Shown one piece after another: positions 43,367-50,535 of a DNA stretch of 50,923 nt. The stretch is from Prevotellaceae bacterium. GTDB lineage: Bacteria > Bacteroidota > Bacteroidia > Bacteroidales > Bacteroidaceae. The notes under the pieces are model-generated. The model was not told the origin of the DNA, searched no databases, and was given only the letters and a program-made list of their open reading frames with translations. Each line of letters starts with the position of its first letter. Within the stretch, counting starts at the first letter, position 1. A program made the translations under genes and the position numbers. Location: assembly GCA_021204845.1 (NCBI GenBank), contig JAJPYT010000134.1, positions 1 through 50,923 on the forward strand, written 5' to 3'.

Positions 43367-43486
43367 ATGGATAAACTATTACTCCCGCTTTCCGCTCTAA
43401 AACTTTCTCCGCGAGAATCCACCCTCAGTTTCATACGCGAGTTCGCCCGCAACTATAACTATCAGCCGGGGATAAAGCCATGTTAG
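43367..43486 (+). CDS. Small ORF of 39 residues overlapping the rpe start
   Basis: The ORF begins MDKLLLPLSALKLSPRES and ends YNYQPGIKPC. A promoter box lies 36 bp upstream, and its stop codon is 4 bp past the rpe start codon at 43480, giving a 7-bp overlap. Being the first ORF on the message and overlapping rpe, it may be a leader peptide that couples translation, or a small conserved protein. I recall similar short sequences in Bacteroides but cannot check. No function is assigned. Confidence 0.55.
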   Translation: MDKLLLPLSALKLSPRESTLSFIREFARNYNYQPGIKPC

Positions 43487-44127
43487 TCTCTCCGTCTCTC
43501 TTGGCAGCCGATTTCGGGAACCTCGAGCGTGAGATGCAGTGGTTTAATCAAAGTTCTGCCGACTGGCTCCATCTCGATGTGATGGATGGCGTGTTCGTTC
43601 CCAATCTTTCCTTCGGCTTTCCGGTGCTGAAGGCTGTGGCGCGCCTGTGCCGCCGCCCCTTGGATGTGCATCTCATGGTAGTCAGGCCAGATACTTATCT
43701 CGACCGTGTGGCTGAGTTGCCTGGGGTGAAGTTTTTCAATTTCCACTACGAGGCTGTTGAACAACCTGCCCAACTCATTCAGCGAGTGAGGGAGAAAGGA
43801 TTGGGCACGGCGATAACGCTTAAACCCAAAACGCCCGTTGACGTGCTGTTGCCCCTGCTGCCGAGCCTCGATTTGGTTCTGCTCATGTCAGTCGAGCCAG
43901 GCTTTGGCGGCCAGGCATTCATTCCTGGCACGCTCGACAAGGTGAGCCGCTTGCGTGAGCTCCTGCGCCAGACGGGAGGTCACGCGCATATAGAGGTAGA
44001 CGGTGGGGTCAATGGAGAGACTGGTCTCCAGCTGTCCCGCGCTGGGGCTGACGTGCTGGTGGCAGGCTCATACGTCTTTGGCGCGAAGGACCCCATAGCC
44101 GCTGTGGCTCAGCTGAAAACTCTTTAG
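43480..44127 (+). CDS. rpe: Ribulose-phosphate 3-epimerase
   Basis: Rpe interconverts ribulose-5-phosphate and xylulose-5-phosphate in the pentose phosphate pathway. The protein has 215 residues. It starts MLVSPSLLAADFGNLEREM, with LHLDVMDGVFVPNLSFGFPVL near residues 31-51 (core HLDVMDGVFVPNLSFG), DVHLMVVRPD, VEPGFGGQAFIP near 137-148 and IEVDGGVNGETG, all family motifs of the TIM-barrel enzyme. It overlaps the upstream small ORF by 7 bp and is followed after one base by the comEC GTG start. Confidence 0.97.
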   Translation: MLVSPSLLAADFGNLEREMQWFNQSSADWLHLDVMDGVFVPNLSFGFPVLKAVARLCRRPLDVHLMVVRPDTYLDRVAELPGVKFFNFHYEAVEQPAQLIQRVREKGLGTAITLKPKTPVDVLLPLLPSLDLVLLMSVEPGFGGQAFIPGTLDKVSRLRELLRQTGGHAHIEVDGGVNGETGLQLSRAGADVLVAGSYVFGAKDPIAAVAQLKTL

Positions 44128-44128
44128 T

Positions 44129-45367
44129 GTGGGGGCTGGCACTTTCCCTCTCTGGGCGCTGCTCACGGCTTCAGGCGTGGCGCTTTCTGCCTTTATTGGC
44201 GCTTGCCCTCTGCCGTTTCTCTTCTCTTTATTGTCGTTTCTCGTGCTTTCGTTGCTCGTAATGCATCGGTTGCGCTTGCAACTTCCGTTTTTGCTGCTTT
44301 CCTGTCTCTTCTTCCTGCTTGTGGGCTTTGTACGTGCCAGGGAGGGAGATTGCGACCTCTTGCCTCATTGGGTTTACGACGGAGCCGCCCGTCTCTTACG
44401 GAGTGCCATGGGCAGACTGCACGCTGTGGGTTTCCCTCCCGATGTCAACTCCCTGCTGGAGGCTATGCTCTTCGGGCAGCGGCAGGGCTTGAGCCGCGAG
44501 ACATTCCAGCTATATTCCGACGCGGGGGCTTCCCACGTGCTTGCCCTTTCGGGGCTTCACCTCGGCATCTTGTTCGGTCTCTTCAATATTGTTCTCTTGC
44601 GGGTTTTATATAATGCCTGGCTGCGCTATGCTCTCTGTTCGTTAGGTTTGCTCCTCATGTGGGTCTATGTGGCTCTTACGGGCTTTCCCGTCTCTTTGGT
44701 TCGCGCCTCGGTAATGATGAGCCTGTTCCTCGTCTCGCAAATGCGGATGGGCGGCTCTAACTCGTGGCACACCTGGGGCTTGGCGGCTGTGGCGGTTCTT
44801 TTTGTCTCTCCATCCGCGCTGTGGAGCGTCAGTTTCCAGTTGTCCTTTGCCGCGGTGGCGGGTATCCTCGCGTTCTATAGCCCCCTGCGTGACATTATCT
44901 CTGTCCGCAATCCTTGGCTTCACTGGTTTTGGTGTGCCGTCGTGATGTCTCTCTCGGCGCAAGTGGCGACTCTGCCCCTTGTGGCGTATTATTTCCACCA
45001 CTTCTCTCTTAGCTCTTTCTTTCTTAGCCCTTTCTACATCCTGCTCGCCACGGCGCTCATGTATTCTGCCTTGCTCGCTCTCGCGGTTGGTAGCTGTATG
45101 GTGTCGCCCGTTACCGCTTTGGCAGGCGCTCTCCACGGGCTTCTGCGTTTCGGCTCGCTCTTGCCAGGAGCTAAGGTGGAGCGTCTTTTCATCTCGCCTG
45201 CCCAGGTGGTGCTCTTCTATATGGCTCTTGTCTGCCTTTTGCCGGCTCTGCTTGCCGCACGCCCTCGCGTCTCCGACATGAATCCTCTTAGGCTCGTGCG
45301 TTTTTTGCGCCGTTGGCCCTATTTGGTGGCTTCAGTCGTGTGTCTCTCCCTCTCCCTTGTGCTATGA
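44129..45367 (+). CDS. Short ComEC/Rec2-like DNA-uptake channel protein
   Basis: This is a 412-residue membrane protein with a GTG start one base after rpe. The first part has several hydrophobic segments, then the Competence domain with LLEAMLFGQRQGLSRETFQLYSDAG and SHVLALSGLHLGILFGLFN near residues 137-155, a signature motif, and later FPVSLVRASVMMSLFLVSQ. ComEC in many Bacteroidetes is about 700 residues. This one lacks the usual OB-fold part and the C-terminal metallo-beta-lactamase domain. It may be a reduced family form or a truncated gene; the stop is followed within 25 bp by the convergent CobW gene end. Confidence 0.8.
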   Translation: MGAGTFPLWALLTASGVALSAFIGACPLPFLFSLLSFLVLSLLVMHRLRLQLPFLLLSCLFFLLVGFVRAREGDCDLLPHWVYDGAARLLRSAMGRLHAVGFPPDVNSLLEAMLFGQRQGLSRETFQLYSDAGASHVLALSGLHLGILFGLFNIVLLRVLYNAWLRYALCSLGLLLMWVYVALTGFPVSLVRASVMMSLFLVSQMRMGGSNSWHTWGLAAVAVLFVSPSALWSVSFQLSFAAVAGILAFYSPLRDIISVRNPWLHWFWCAVVMSLSAQVATLPLVAYYFHHFSLSSFFLSPFYILLATALMYSALLALAVGSCMVSPVTALAGALHGLLRFGSLLPGAKVERLFISPAQVVLFYMALVCLLPALLAARPRVSDMNPLRLVRFLRRWPYLVASVVCLSLSLVL

Positions 45368-45391
45368 GGGGAGAGGGTGTCTCTTACATAT

Positions 45392-46591
45392 TTAGCGTTC
45401 AGGGGTGATGCAAAGGTCCAGTTCGTGGCGAATTTTCTGCTTGTCGAGATTTTGGCCTATGAAAACTATCTTTTGCATACGGTCGCCGTACTTTTCGTCC
45501 CACTCCTGCGCCACGGCTGGGTTGCGCTGGAGCAAGTCCTCCAACTCGTCCTCCGGCATCGTGGCAAACCACTGTCCCGCATTCTTCAGCGACACTTGTT
45601 TGCCAGCCTGTTCGAAGAGGTAGCAAGTCTCCTCTTCCCCGCTGAAGTAGCAGATTCCCTTGGCACGGATTATATGCTCTGGCCAGCGGCGGGCTATGAA
45701 GTGGTCGAAGCGGGAGAGACTCATCGGGCGGCGGTTGCGGTACACGTAGGTAGAGATGCCGTATTCCTCCGCCTCGCCCTCCTCGTCATGGTGATGTTCG
45801 TGTTCGTGGTGGTGCTCGTGTTCGTGGTGATGATGCTCATGCTCTTCTTCTTCCTCCTCCTCGTGCCCCTCTATTTTCTCCACCCATGTGGCGGAGGTGG
45901 CAGTCTTGTCGAAATCAAAGAGATGGGTGTTCAGCAGTTTCTCAAACGGCACGTCGCAATAGTCGCAGCAGATAATCTCCGCCTTGGGCTGTAGCGAGCG
46001 TATCACCTGTCTCGTGTGCTCCAGCTCGTCGGGGCTTACCTCCGACGCTTTGTTCAGAAGAATCAGGTTGCAAAACTCTATTTGCTGTATCACCAGGTTC
46101 TCTATGTCTTCCTCGGCTATATGCTCCTCCAGTAGGTTCAATCCTCCGCGGAACTCGTCGCGCAGCCGCAGCGCGTCCACCACGGTCACTATGCAGTCCA
46201 GCTCTGGCAGCTGGCCGCCCACGTATCTCGGGTCAAGCGACGGCATGGAGCAGATGGTTTGCGCTATGGGGCCAGGCTCGCATATTCCGCTCGCCTCTAT
46301 CACTATATAGTCGAAGCGCCCCATGGCTATTATGTCATGAAGTTGCTGCACGAGGTCCATTTTCAGCGTGCAGCAGATGCAGCCGTTCTGCAGCGGCACA
46401 AGCGAGTCGTCTCCCTGGCTCACTATGCCCCCCTGCTGGATGAGGCTCGCGTCTATGTTTACTTCGCCTATGTCGTTCACTATCACGGCAAAGCGTATGC
46501 CCTGCCGGTTCTTTAATATTCTGTTCAGCAATGTGGTCTTTCCGCTGCCAAGATAACCCGTGAGCAGCAGCACTGGTGTGGAATGTTTCAT
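45392..46591 (-). CDS. CobW/G3E family GTPase with His-rich insert (metal chaperone)
   Basis: This is a 399-residue G3E GTPase. The P-loop is LLLTGYLGSGKTTLLNRIL near residues 8-26, the family metal motif is NGCICCTLK near 69-77, the Walker-B-type region is YIVIEASGICEPGPIAQT, and the base-recognition motif is LILLNKASEV. A run of Glu and His covers about residues 247-275 and would bind metal. The C-terminal CobW_C domain starts near residue 285. Such proteins deliver zinc or cobalt to target enzymes. The name CobW does not tie it to the B12 operon, which is far away and on its own promoter. Confidence 0.9.
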   Translation of the reverse strand: MKHSTPVLLLTGYLGSGKTTLLNRILKNRQGIRFAVIVNDIGEVNIDASLIQQGGIVSQGDDSLVPLQNGCICCTLKMDLVQQLHDIIAMGRFDYIVIEASGICEPGPIAQTICSMPSLDPRYVGGQLPELDCIVTVVDALRLRDEFRGGLNLLEEHIAEEDIENLVIQQIEFCNLILLNKASEVSPDELEHTRQVIRSLQPKAEIICCDYCDVPFEKLLNTHLFDFDKTATSATWVEKIEGHEEEEEEEHEHHHHEHEHHHEHEHHHDEEGEAEEYGISTYVYRNRRPMSLSRFDHFIARRWPEHIIRAKGICYFSGEEETCYLFEQAGKQVSLKNAGQWFATMPEDELEDLLQRNPAVAQEWDEKYGDRMQKIVFIGQNLDKQKIRHELDLCITPER

Positions 46592-46624
46592 TGTATATTA
46601 TCCTCTAATCCTTTCTTGTGGCTG

Positions 46625-46632
46625 CAAATATA
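46625..46632 (-). promoter_or_regulatory. -7 promoter element of the CobW-like gene
   Basis: TATATTTG on the minus strand, about 33 bp upstream of the start codon, fits TAnnTTTG. I see no Zur-type palindrome near it. Confidence 0.6.
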
Positions 46633-46685
46633 TGCATTTTTTCTTCCCATTGGAGGTTCTCCCCTCTAAAATGTTACCGCAAACG

Positions 46686-46716
46686 CTTGCCTCTGTCATT
46701 TATTTGCGTACTTTTG
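46686..46716 (+). promoter_or_regulatory. Promoter of the NrnA-like gene
   Basis: CTTG (46686-46689) and TACTTTTG (46709-46716) are 19 bp apart. The start codon is at 46749. Confidence 0.7.
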
Positions 46717-46748
46717 TAAGCTGAAGAAACTCGAGAGACGCTACAAGA

Positions 46749-47837
46749 ATGACTGAAGCGAGTGAAAACCAAAGAGCCTGCGGGCAGGAAACGGGTCTGG
46801 CGCTCAGCCCCGAGGCGAGGGCTGCGCTGGAGCGGGTGCTTGCCTCTGCCACCCGTGTGGTGGCGACTTGTCACGTGAATCCCGACGGCGATGCCATAGG
46901 CAGTCTCACGGCGGTGGTGAGCCTCATGAAACGCCTTGGCAAGACTGCCGTGGGTGTGGTGCCAAATGCCTATCCCGACAACTTGAAATCTGTGCCGGGC
47001 AGCGATGCGCTGGTAGTATGCACGGGCAGGCGGGAGCAGGTGACCAGGCTGGTAGAGGAGGCAGACTTGCTTTTTTGCATGGACTATAACTCCTGCGACA
47101 GGGCTGGGGAGCTGTTGGCGGAGCTTATCTCCGCGAGCAAGGCTCCCAAGGTTATGCTCGACCACCATTTGCAGCCCGAGACTGGCTTCTGCGACATAGT
47201 GGTTTCCGAGCCGTCGTTTTGCAGCACTTGCGAGGTGCTTCTCAGGCTCATGAACACATTAGGTCTCTCTGCCTCGCTCACGGCAGAGGAGGCGGAAAGT
47301 ATCTACATTGGCATGATGACCGACACGGGAGCCTTCTCCTACGCCAGCAGCCGCCCCGAGGTGTTCCAGTGCGTCATTCAGCTGCTACGCACTGGCATAG
47401 ACAAAGACCGCATCTACAGCAACATCTACCAGACTTGCACCGAGGGCAAGCTGCGCCTCATGGGCTATATGCTTTATGTGAAGATGGAGCTCGTCAGGGA
47501 ATCTCATGCCGCCATACTCACTCTCACCAACGAGGAGTACCGCCGCTTTCCCGTGAAGAACGGAGACACTGAGGGGCTGGTGAACCTCCCTTTGCAGATT
47601 TCGGGCGTGCGGCTCAGCATTTTCTTGCGCCAGGATACCGAGAACCCCTCCAAGATAAGGGTCTCCACCCGCAGCCTTGGCGACTTCCCCTGCAACCAGA
47701 TGGCGGAGGAATTTTTCCGTGGCGGAGGTCACAAGAACGCAGCTGGCGGCTCGCTTCTCTGCACGATGGACGAGGCTGTGCTAACCGCTCGCAAGGCGTT
47801 GCGCAAATACCAGTCACTGTTGAATAACCCCCTTTGA
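46749..47837 (+). CDS. DHH/DHHA1 phosphoesterase, NrnA-like nanoRNase or PAP phosphatase
   Basis: This is a 362-residue phosphoesterase. The metal-binding motifs are CHVNPDGDAIGSL near residues 39-51, FCMDYNSCDRAG near 111-122, MLDHHLQPE near 137-145 and GMMTDTGAF near 189-197. The C-terminal DHHA1 domain ends with GGGHKNAAGGS. NrnA degrades short RNA oligomers and converts pAp to AMP; cyclic-di-nucleotide phosphodiesterases of the GdpP class are related but carry extra domains, which are absent here. The first 25 residues are a variable extension. The next gene, a DUF4827 lipoprotein, follows by 13 bp. Confidence 0.92.
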   Translation: MTEASENQRACGQETGLALSPEARAALERVLASATRVVATCHVNPDGDAIGSLTAVVSLMKRLGKTAVGVVPNAYPDNLKSVPGSDALVVCTGRREQVTRLVEEADLLFCMDYNSCDRAGELLAELISASKAPKVMLDHHLQPETGFCDIVVSEPSFCSTCEVLLRLMNTLGLSASLTAEEAESIYIGMMTDTGAFSYASSRPEVFQCVIQLLRTGIDKDRIYSNIYQTCTEGKLRLMGYMLYVKMELVRESHAAILTLTNEEYRRFPVKNGDTEGLVNLPLQISGVRLSIFLRQDTENPSKIRVSTRSLGDFPCNQMAEEFFRGGGHKNAAGGSLLCTMDEAVLTARKALRKYQSLLNNPL

Positions 47838-47850
47838 CACAATATATGTA

Positions 47851-48561
47851 ATGAATATCCGTAAATATACTCTTTCAGCCTTGGCTCTCCTGATAGTGGC
47901 GGGCTTCGCCTTGTCGGCTTGTGACGACGACGAGACTTACGCCGAGCAGAAGGAGAAGGAACGCAAGGCAATAAACGCCTTCCTGCAGCGCGACCCTCTG
48001 GTGCTCACCGACGGAGGCGACGACACCCTGCTCTGCACAGGCAAGATAAAGGTGATAAGCGAGACTGTCTTCGAGGCGCAGGACTCCACCACAAATGTGG
48101 ATGAGAACGAATACGTCCTTTTCAACAACTCGGGTGTCTATATGCAGATAGTTCGCCGCGGTCCGGGCGAGAAGCTGCAGAGCGGCGAGACAGCCACCAT
48201 CATTTGCCGCTACTACGAGTATAACATCCTTGGCGACAGTCTGCAAACCACCGACATGACTTCCTATTACATCAATAATCCCGAAATAATAAGCGCCAGC
48301 AACAATTCCGGCACTATCACCGCCAGTTTCGACATCTCCAATGACCACCTGCCTGGCGCCATGTATCTCGTCTATGCCTCCACTGTTGTGCCAGACGGCT
48401 GGATTGTCCCCCTCTCTTACGTGAACATCGGCAGACAGACAACCCCCGACGAGGGCATAGCCAAAGTCAGGCTTATAGTTCCTCACAGCCAGGGCACCAG
48501 CGATGCCACGGGCAATGTTTATCCCTGCTTCTACGAGATAACCTACCAGAAGAGGAGGTAG
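47851..48561 (+). CDS. DUF4827 family lipoprotein
   Basis: This is a 236-residue lipoprotein. The signal is MNIRKYTLSALALLIVAGFALSAC with the lipobox LSAC, followed by DDDETYAEQKEKERKAINAF. The rest resembles FKBP-type peptidyl-prolyl isomerase-like folds of the DUF4827 family, with late segments LPGAMYLVYASTVVPDGWIVPLSYVNIG. Activity is uncertain. It would be anchored in the outer membrane or the periplasm. It is 13 bp behind nrnA, so cotranscription is likely. A long non-coding stretch follows. Confidence 0.85.
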   Translation: MNIRKYTLSALALLIVAGFALSACDDDETYAEQKEKERKAINAFLQRDPLVLTDGGDDTLLCTGKIKVISETVFEAQDSTTNVDENEYVLFNNSGVYMQIVRRGPGEKLQSGETATIICRYYEYNILGDSLQTTDMTSYYINNPEIISASNNSGTITASFDISNDHLPGAMYLVYASTVVPDGWIVPLSYVNIGRQTTPDEGIAKVRLIVPHSQGTSDATGNVYPCFYEITYQKRR

Positions 48562-48657
48562 GGCAGAAGATTCTTTCCCGTTCATTCATTGGTTCAGCTT
48601 CTAAGCAAGAGAAACAGCCGCAAAAGCCCCTGCTGAAAGCCAGAAAGGGAACACCCT

Positions 48658-48746
48658 TAAACCTAATTAGGTTTCGCGTGTAAGCTAATTAGGTTTCCGT
48701 TGTAAGCTAATTAGGTTTGGGCTGTAACCTAATTAGGTTTTCATCG
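48658..48746. repeat. 22-bp tandem repeat A, 4 copies, palindromic core
   Basis: Four units start at 48658, 48681, 48703 and 48725. The shared core is CTAATTAGGTTT; in the first and last units the palindrome AACCTAATTAGGTT is complete. The first unit is 23 bp and the others are 22 bp. The variable part is the last 5-6 bases. There are no CRISPR-like spacers. The flanking stretches 48562-48657 and 48815-48891 show no gene or clear signal. Confidence 0.9.
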
Positions 48747-48748
48747 AG

Positions 48749-48814
48749 ACGACTATTCGAATCACTTCACACGACTATTCGTATCACCTCACACGACTGG
48801 TCGAATCACCCTAT
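48749..48814. repeat. 22-bp tandem repeat B, 3 copies
   Basis: Three units of 22 bp start at 48749, 48771 and 48793: ACGACTATTCGAATCACTTC, ACGACTATTCGTATCACCTC and ACGACTGGTCGAATCACCCT at their first 20 bases. The array follows array A with a 2-bp gap, has the same period and an unrelated sequence. Confidence 0.9.
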
Positions 48815-48891
48815 ATCTGCTGGGGCGTTTCCACTTTTGTCGTGGGCTCTTTCTCTATGCCCCGATACCTTCGCCCTGTGTGCCCGAAGCG

Positions 48892-49253
48892 AGTGTGTCA
48901 AAATGGGAATTTGCCATAAAAACGCAAGCAGTCCGAGTGCCGAGGGCACTCCACAAAGTCGTAACCGCCTACATTCAGGTGGGCGGTATGAGTCAGGTAA
49001 GGAAGTGAGTGCTGAAGGTACTTGGGCTTGGTTCCGTCTGCCTTTAGGCTGGCGGGAGTGCCAAAGGCACTTTACATCAGCAAGTTGCGTTCTGTTGCAG
49101 GGATGCCCAAGTACCTTCAGCACTCATTTCGGGGAGTAGCCTCTTTCACCGCCCACCTGAACCATGCCGCAAGTGAGAGGAGAGGGAACTCGTTCACTCT
49201 TCCGAACGCAGCAAATGGTGAGCGAAGCTAACGTAGGCGGTTACCAAGTTAGG
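48892..49253 (+). repeat. Nested-hairpin repeat, copy E4 (variant subfamily)
   Basis: It begins GTGTGTCAAAATGGGAATT and shares the AACGCAAGCAGTCCGAGTGC arm with E5, but the interior is different. The centre is a perfect 21-bp inverted repeat (49007-49027 with 49105-49125), and its loop contains a smaller GAGTGCC/GGCACT hairpin. Outer blocks GTAACCGCCTAC (48961 region) and GTAGGCGGTTACC (49234 region) pair with each other. The right half carries extra sequence, and no separate right end is seen before E5 begins. Confidence 0.75.
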
Positions 49254-49548
49254 GGTGTGTCAAAATGGAATTCGCCATGAAAAACGCAAGCAGTCCGAGT
49301 GGCGGAGCCACTCCACATGGTTAACCGAGGGCCTTCACGGCCCTCGGATGAGGCACGAGTGAAGAAAGAGTGCCAGAGGTACTCAATATATTAAGATAGT
49401 GCGTGTTAGCAGATATGTTGAGTACCTCCGGCACTCATTCCCTATTCGCATCTTTACCGTGGACCGTAAAGGCCCACGGCTAACCATGTAGAGCGCCTCT
49501 GGCGCTCGGACCGCTCGCGAAACTCTATAAAGCCCATTTTGACACACC
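49254..49548 (+). repeat. Nested-hairpin MITE-like repeat, copy E5 (complete)
   Basis: This is the best-kept copy, 295 bp, with perfect 15-bp ends: GGTGTGTCAAAATGG (49254-49268) and CCATTTTGACACACC (49534-49548). The small arm hairpins are GAGTGGCGGAGCCACTC and GAGGGCC/GGCCCTC on the left, and CCGTGGACC/GGCCCACGG and GAGCGCC/GGCGCTC on the right. The central stem pairs 49368-49386 with 49418-49436, with one mismatch. Right after it, 49551-49583 repeats a degenerate right end (GTACCGCTTGCGAA then ATTTTGACCACAC), a likely remnant of another copy. From 49584 to 49785 I see no gene. Confidence 0.88.
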
Positions 49549-49785
49549 TCCGTACCGCTTGCGAATCCTATTTTGACCACACTCTCTTAATAACCGTGAA
49601 AGGACGGATAGAGAGGAGACTTAATATCTGTTATTCTGAAAATGGCGTTATGTCGTTCTGGGAGCAACGCACTGCCGTTGCGAAAACGGCGCTACGTCAT
49701 TTGGGTCGGTTTCCTGCGTTTCTACTTCTTATAGCGCAGGAATCTGTGCGCTTTCGCCTTTCTGATAAAAAACTTTCGCTTTTGC

Positions 49786-49816
49786 CTTGCAGTTAGTTAA
49801 AATCTTCCTAACTTTG
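49786..49816 (+). promoter_or_regulatory. Promoter of the structured RNA before the RiPP gene
   Basis: CTTG (49786-49789) and TAACTTTG (49809-49816) are 19 bp apart, a good Bacteroidetes promoter. Transcription should begin near 49823. Confidence 0.65.
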
Positions 49817-49822
49817 CACCGA

Positions 49823-50106
49823 CTCAGTTAGCCCAGCGGGGCTGGTGGGTTATTTACTGGAAGAAGGACGTTTACCGAACGTTATCTTGGAGTCTTCAAA
49901 TCTCGCAAGTTTGATCCTACCTCCACAGATTCTGCAACGGAACGTCCACGTTGGGTATATTTCTCCATACCGTTTCAGCTTTACGAGTGTGTATGCTGTG
50001 AATATCTCACGGCGTGGGCTAACTGCGTTGCTTATCTCGAGGTAGGAGGCAACGCGAGAGCCTGAAGACTGGGATAAGCGAGAAGTATAGACTCCCACGC
50101 CTTTTT
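49823..50106 (+). ncRNA. Structured RNA or RiPP leader ending in a strong terminator, class unknown
   Basis: About 284 nt run from the predicted start to an intrinsic terminator. The 3' domain is a nested hairpin: GGCGTGGG (50011-50018) with CCCACGCC (50094-50101) followed by five T, GCGTTGC (50025-50031) with GCAACGC (50049-50055), and GCTTATC with GATAAGC (50073-50079). The short hairpin AGCCC-AGC-GGGGCT is near the 5' end. The small ORFs in it look like chance readings. Either it is a stand-alone small RNA, or a conditional leader for the peptide gene 67 bp further on. I cannot match it to a known family. Confidence 0.5.
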
Positions 50107-50172
50107 AGGTATCTTAGCAATCATTAAAAACCGCCTTTCTTGGGAGCGCAGGGGCAGAGACTTTTCATTATT

Positions 50173-50484
50173 ATGAAAAACAACAAAGTGAACGAAGAAC
50201 TGCAGTCGAGACGCGAGTTCTTCAAGAAGGCGGCCAAGGCAGCTTTGCCAGTTGTCGGGGCTATTGTGTTATCAGCTATGCCATCTGTCATCAAGGCGGA
50301 GGAAACTGAAAACGATCCTATGACTTGCGATTGGGGCTGTTCAGGTGGTTGTGCAGCTTCTTGTGGCAGGTCATGTTCGTATGGATGCTCAAGTTCTTGT
50401 GCAGGTTCATGCCAAGGCGGTTGCAAAGGTTCATGCTCTTATTCGTGCAGTGGCTGCGGTGGTAGTTGCAAAGGTTACTATTAA
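50173..50484 (+). CDS. CXXX-repeat RiPP precursor peptide with Tat-like leader
   Basis: This is a 103-residue peptide. The leader contains SRREFFKKAAKAALPVVGAI (residues 12-31), which resembles a twin-arginine signal, up to about A43. The core carries cysteines at 52, 56, 60, 64, 68, 72, 76, 80, 84, 88 and 92, exactly four apart, then 95 and 99. Between them lie Gly, Ser and Ala, as in DWG, SGG, AAS, GRS. The C-terminus is KGYY. This is the pattern of CXXX-repeat natural product precursors, whose cysteines are expected to be modified, probably to thioethers, by a radical SAM enzyme. Such a gene follows 51 bp downstream. I take the ATG at 50173; an upstream extension is possible but would be odd. 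Confidence 0.88.
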   Translation: MKNNKVNEELQSRREFFKKAAKAALPVVGAIVLSAMPSVIKAEETENDPMTCDWGCSGGCAASCGRSCSYGCSSSCAGSCQGGCKGSCSYSCSGCGGSCKGYY

Positions 50485-50535
50485 ACTCATCAAAACTATC
50501 GGTATCAATATCGAATGCCTAAACATTAGCGATAG

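Noticed and set aside
45392-46591. CobW gene as part of cobamide synthesis
   Set aside because: It lies about 26 kb from the operon, has its own promoter, and the His-rich form is usually a zinc chaperone.
49539-49796. 85-residue plus-strand ORF after repeat E5
   Set aside because: It starts inside the repeat end, has no recognisable motif and no promoter.
49880-49925. tRNA-like segment (TTCAAATC resembling a T loop)
   Set aside because: The flanking stem does not pair and no acceptor or anticodon arm can be built.
49850-50098. 82-residue minus-strand ORF over the structured RNA
   Set aside because: It covers the paired RNA region exactly; conservation of such a reading would be expected from the RNA alone. 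The overlapping 66-residue plus-strand reading was rejected for the same reason.
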